Shown here piece after piece: positions 61,228-64,000 of a stretch of 64,000 nt of DNA. The notes below the pieces were generated by a model, which saw only the letters and a program-made list of their open reading frames with translations, was not told where the DNA came from and searched no databases. A program made the translations under genes and the position numbers. Source of the stretch: Mycobacterium sp. 1274756.6 (lineage in GTDB: Bacteria > Actinomycetota > Actinomycetes > Mycobacteriales > Mycobacteriaceae); contig NZ_LZLJ01000062.1 of assembly GCF_001668625.1 (NCBI RefSeq), positions 62,001-126,000 on the forward strand, written 5' to 3'. Each line of letters begins with the position of its first letter. The stretch's first letter is position 1.

Positions 61228-62402
61228 GTCCCAACCCATCCCGGCAGCCACCGCGGCTGTACGCCGCCACGCTGCTCTCCGACACCAGCAACCGGGTCGT
61301 GGTGTGCACCGGCGCGGGCGGGGTCGGCAAGACCACCACGGCCGCGGCGATGGCGCTGCGCGCCGCCGAGTACGGGCGCACCGTGGTGGTGCTGACCATC
61401 GACCCGGCGCGCCGGCTGGCGCAGTCGCTGGGCATCCACGAGCTGGGCAACACCCCGCAGCGGGTGCCGCTACCTGCCGAGGTCCCCGGCGAACTGCACG
61501 CGATGATGCTGGACATGCGGCGCACCTTCGACGAGATGGTGCTGCAGTACTCCGGGCCGGAGCGCGCCCAGCAGATCCTGGACAACACCTTCTACCAGAC
61601 GGTGGCCACCTCCCTCGCCGGAACGCAGGAGTACATGGCGATGGAGAAGCTGGGTCAGCTCCTGGCCGAGGACCGCTGGGACCTGGTGGTCGTCGACACC
61701 CCGCCGTCGCGCAACGCGCTGGACTTCCTCGACGCCCCGAAGCGGCTGGGCACCTTCATGGACAGCCGGCTGTGGAAGCTGCTGCTGGGCCCTGGCCGCG
61801 GGATCGGCAAACTGGTGACCGGCATGGTCGGGCTGGCGATGAAGGGGATGTCGACCATCCTCGGTTCGCAGATGCTCTCCGATGCGGCCAGTTTCGTGCA
61901 GTCGCTGGACGCGACGTTCGGCGGTTTCCGGGAGAAGGCCGACCGCACCTACGAACTGCTGAAGCGACGCGGCACCCAGTTCGTGGTGGTCTCGGCGCCC
62001 GAGCCCGACGCGCTGCGCGAGGCGGCGTTCTTCGTCGACCGGCTCTCTAGCGAGAAGATGCCGCTGGCCGGGTTGATCGCCAACCGCACCAACCCGATGC
62101 TGTGCTCGCTGCCGGCGGAACGCGCCGTCGACGCGGCGGCCACCTTGGCTGAGCAGCCCGAGTCGGCCCGGACGCCCGGCGACGAACTGGCCGCCGCGGT
62201 GCTGGAGATCCACGCCAACCGGGCCCGGACCTCCAAACGCGAGCTGCGACTGCTGTCGCGGTTCACCGGCGCCAACCCGCAGGTACCGATCGTGGGGGTG
62301 CCGTCGCTGCCGTTCGACGTCTCGGACCTCGATGCGCTGCGGGCGATCGCCGACCAGTTGACCGGCGTCGGCGACGAAGCGGGTAGCGAAGCGAACCGCT
62401 GA
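61224..62402 (+). CDS. ArsA/Get3-like ATPase, second of a pair (Rv3680-like)
   Basis: 392 aa. P-loop [19 protein letters not shown] has Ala where the partner has the signature Lys of the deviant Walker [16 protein letters not shown] switch region intact. A hydrophobic/Met-rich central segment ([19 protein letters not shown]) resembles the client-binding region of Get3. ATGA overlap with the partner. Confidence 0.93.
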   Translation: MSPNPSRQPPRLYAATLLSDTSNRVVVCTGAGGVGKTTTAAAMALRAAEYGRTVVVLTIDPARRLAQSLGIHELGNTPQRVPLPAEVPGELHAMMLDMRRTFDEMVLQYSGPERAQQILDNTFYQTVATSLAGTQEYMAMEKLGQLLAEDRWDLVVVDTPPSRNALDFLDAPKRLGTFMDSRLWKLLLGPGRGIGKLVTGMVGLAMKGMSTILGSQMLSDAASFVQSLDATFGGFREKADRTYELLKRRGTQFVVVSAPEPDALREAAFFVDRLSSEKMPLAGLIANRTNPMLCSLPAERAVDAAATLAEQPESARTPGDELAAAVLEIHANRARTSKRELRLLSRFTGANPQVPIVGVPSLPFDVSDLDALRAIADQLTGVGDEAGSEANR

Positions 62403-62518
62403 GGCAGCCGCGTCACAATCCCGTCGGCGACGACGCCTGAGGGAGTCCTGAGGCGGCATCAGGAATGCGCCAGCACCGCGGCGGTGCGGTGCCCAAACAG
62501 GCCGCTGCCGGCGAGGAG

Positions 62519-62872
62519 TTAGCCAGCGCTGCGGCGCTTGCGCTGCGCAGCGAAGAAGTCCGCCCAGGAGGTGACTTCCGGGTGCTGCTTGAGCAGCGCC
62601 CGGCGCTGCCGTTCGGTCAACCCGCCCCACACGCCGAACTCCACCCGGTTGTCCAGGGCGTCGGCGGCGCACTCGAGTACGACGGGACAATGCCGGCAGA
62701 TCACCGCCGCCTTGCGCTGGGCGGCGCCGCGCACGAAGAGCTCGTCGGGGTCGACGGTGCGGCAGGCAGCCTTGGCCACCCACGTCAGCCGGTCTTCGGC
62801 GGCCGCGCCCTGAACCGCGGAATGCGCCGATGGTGTGTTCGTCCTACGTGCCCCCGACCGAGTAACCGACAC
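62519..62872 (-). CDS. whiB4: WhiB4 redox-sensing transcription factor
   Basis: 117 aa from GTG 62872. The four iron-sulfur ligands are at Cys37, Cys59, Cys62 and Cys68, identical spacing to M. tuberculosis WhiB4. Wbl signature DALDNRVEFGVWGGLTERQRRAL followed by a basic KRKRRSAG-type tail (DNA binding). GAAGGGGA upstream. Senses oxygen/redox and regulates antioxidant genes. Confidence 0.96.
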   Translation of the reverse strand: MSVTRSGARRTNTPSAHSAVQGAAAEDRLTWVAKAACRTVDPDELFVRGAAQRKAAVICRHCPVVLECAADALDNRVEFGVWGGLTERQRRALLKQHPEVTSWADFFAAQRKRRSAG

Positions 62873-63215
62873 CTGACATCCCCTTCGTTCCGGCCGTCGT
62901 AGCGACGGCTGCGCCCTCCGGTGCAAGCCTCTTCACCGGGTGCCGGTGAGATCATTGAGACCTACGCCACATTGTGCTCTTCAGTGTTATCTGAATCGCA
63001 CTGTGGTTCTAAGTTAGGTGGTCAGGTCGCGTTTACGCAACAGTTGGATACCGGATTTTTGGGACAACCGTGCAGTCTGAGCCTGACGGCTCCTTCGGTT
63101 GGGGAATTTCTGGCACCAGCCGACCCGGGCGGTGCACCGCACTTGGGCAGGGAACCGGGGCCGAGAATCGACCGGTCCTGCGGTCACGCGTGGTGACGCC
63201 GCTAGTGTAGTACCC
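62873..63215. promoter_or_regulatory. 343-nt divergent control region of whiB4 and ponA2
   Basis: AT-rich relative to the rest of the window. It includes a perfect 5-bp arm inverted repeat, TTCAG-N6-CTGAA, at 62980-62995, 108 nt upstream of the whiB4 start, and a TAAGTTAGG stretch near 63010. No ORF is convincing. These are the promoters of both genes; exact starts not assigned. Confidence 0.5.
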
Positions 63216-64000
63216 ATGTCCGAGACCCCACCAGCCGGTGTCACGGTAGCCAAGCTCATCGGCTGCTGCGTGCTCGCCGGCACGATCGTCGCGGCGCTGC
63301 TCTTCCCGGTGGTGGGCGGCTTCGGGCTGTTGTCCAACCGCGCTTCCGACGTCGCCGCCAACGGTTCGGCGCAGCTGCTCGAGGGCGATGTGCCCGCCGT
63401 GTCGACGATGCTGGACGCGCAGGGCAACGTGATCGCCTGGCTGTATTCGCAGCGCCGGTTCGAGGTGCCCAGCGACAAGATCGCCAACACCATGAAGCTG
63501 GCAATCGTTTCGATCGAGGACCGACGGTTTGCCGAGCACAACGGGGTGGACTGGAAGGGCACGCTCACCGGGCTGGCCGGCTACGCCTCCGGCGACCTGG
63601 ACACCCGCGGCGGGTCGACGATCGAGCAGCAATATGTGAAGAACTATCAGCTGCTGGTGCTGGCTCAGACCGACGCGGAGAAGCGCGCCGCGGTGGAGAC
63701 CACCCCGGCCCGCAAGCTGCGTGAGATCCGGATGGCGCTCACGCTGGACAAGACGTTCACCAAATCGGAGATCTTGACCCGGTATCTGAACCTGGTGTCG
63801 TTCGGCAACAACGCGTTCGGCGTGCAAGACGCCGCCCAGACCTACTTCGGTGTCGACGCCGCCGCCCTCAACTGGCAGCAGGCCGCCCTACTGGCCGGGC
63901 TGGTGCAGTCCACCAGCTCGCTGAACCCCTACACCAACCCCGAAGGGGCGCTGGCGCGGCGCAACCTGGTGCTGGACACGATGATCGAGAACGGCGCGGC
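63216..64000 (+). CDS. ponA2: bifunctional penicillin-binding protein PonA2, 5' part
   Basis: At least 261 codons from ATG 63216, running off the window. N-terminal membrane helix (about 13-38), then a GT51 transglycosylase domain: catalytic Glu101 in IEDRRFAEHNGVDW and the GGSTIEQQYVKNY motif, with KLREIRMALTLD downstream. The transpeptidase and PASTA regions lie beyond the end. PonA2 supports peptidoglycan synthesis under non-replicating or stress conditions. Confidence 0.95.
   Translation, partial: MSETPPAGVTVAKLIGCCVLAGTIVAALLFPVVGGFGLLSNRASDVAANGSAQLLEGDVPAVSTMLDAQGNVIAWLYSQRRFEVPSDKIANTMKLAIVSIEDRRFAEHNGVDWKGTLTGLAGYASGDLDTRGGSTIEQQYVKNYQLLVLAQTDAEKRAAVETTPARKLREIRMALTLDKTFTKSEILTRYLNLVSFGNNAFGVQDAAQTYFGVDAAALNWQQAALLAGLVQSTSSLNPYTNPEGALARRNLVLDTMIENGA

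Overview
The window is a contiguous piece of a mycobacterial chromosome (family Mycobacteriaceae). The base composition is very GC-rich. Starts are often GTG or TTG, and operons are packed with 1-29 nt gene overlaps. Gene order follows the Mycobacterium tuberculosis block Rv3586 (disA) to Rv3682 (ponA2) almost gene for gene. Lineage markers include Lsr2, WhiB4, MhuD, MarP, ClpC1, LpqF, LpqG and two actinobacterial RNAs (6C RNA and Ms1). Rv numbers below are recalled from family and locus knowledge, not from a search. I see no insertion sequence, prophage, CRISPR array or PE/PPE gene.

Layout. 1-5.1 kb: disA 3' end, a membrane protein, carbonic anhydrase, mutY, an alpha/beta hydrolase, heme-degrading mhuD and the beta-lactamase-like lipoprotein lpqF. 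5.1-8.2 kb: the ClpC1 chaperone with a candidate ClgR operator, and the nucleoid protein Lsr2. 8.3-19.8 kb: a long minus-strand run that reads, in transcription order, ftsH, folE-folP-folB-folK, two membrane proteins, a DUF2520 protein, panC-panD-coaX and lysS. 19.9-26.3 kb: ephA, lpqG, hpt, tilS, a zincin, a PBP4-type carboxypeptidase and ppa. 26.4-31.9 kb: a TerC-family exporter with a yybP-ykoY-type manganese riboswitch, two polytopic envelope proteins around galE1, and tRNA-Thr(CGU). 31.9-42.9 kb: holB, a membrane adenylate cyclase, a small secreted protein, topA, cspA, an Hrq1/MrfA-type helicase and a PAS/GAF protein.

42.9-47.4 kb is a minimal actinobacterial Tad/type IV pilus locus: CpaE-like, TadA ATPase, TadB, TadC, Flp-like pilin, TadE-like and TadG-like. 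It is followed by 6C RNA, a HAD phosphatase and the Ms1 RNA. 48.9-64 kb: a conserved hypothetical, acs, a secreted serine protease, a holin-like membrane protein, ephE, the marP/nudix/thioredoxin/nth operon, crp, an MBL hydrolase/RidA/DUF4177 operon, a paired Get3-like ATPase operon, whiB4 and the 5' part of ponA2.

Compared with M. tuberculosis the locus is compact. The esp and esx/PE/PPE genes around ephA, the PE_PGRS genes, the ppgS pair (Rv3631-Rv3632) and the dpp permease operon are all missing from their syntenic slots. The result looks like a near-ancestral actinobacterial arrangement (dacB-tilS-hpt ... ftsH-fol). The most interesting non-coding signals are the manganese riboswitch, a pair of REP-like palindromes at convergent gene ends, and operator-like inverted repeats upstream of clpC1, crp and whiB4. 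I found no convincing wholly new multi-gene system. The oddest coding features are a TadE-like gene without a conventional start and an EphE homologue lacking the canonical nucleophile position.
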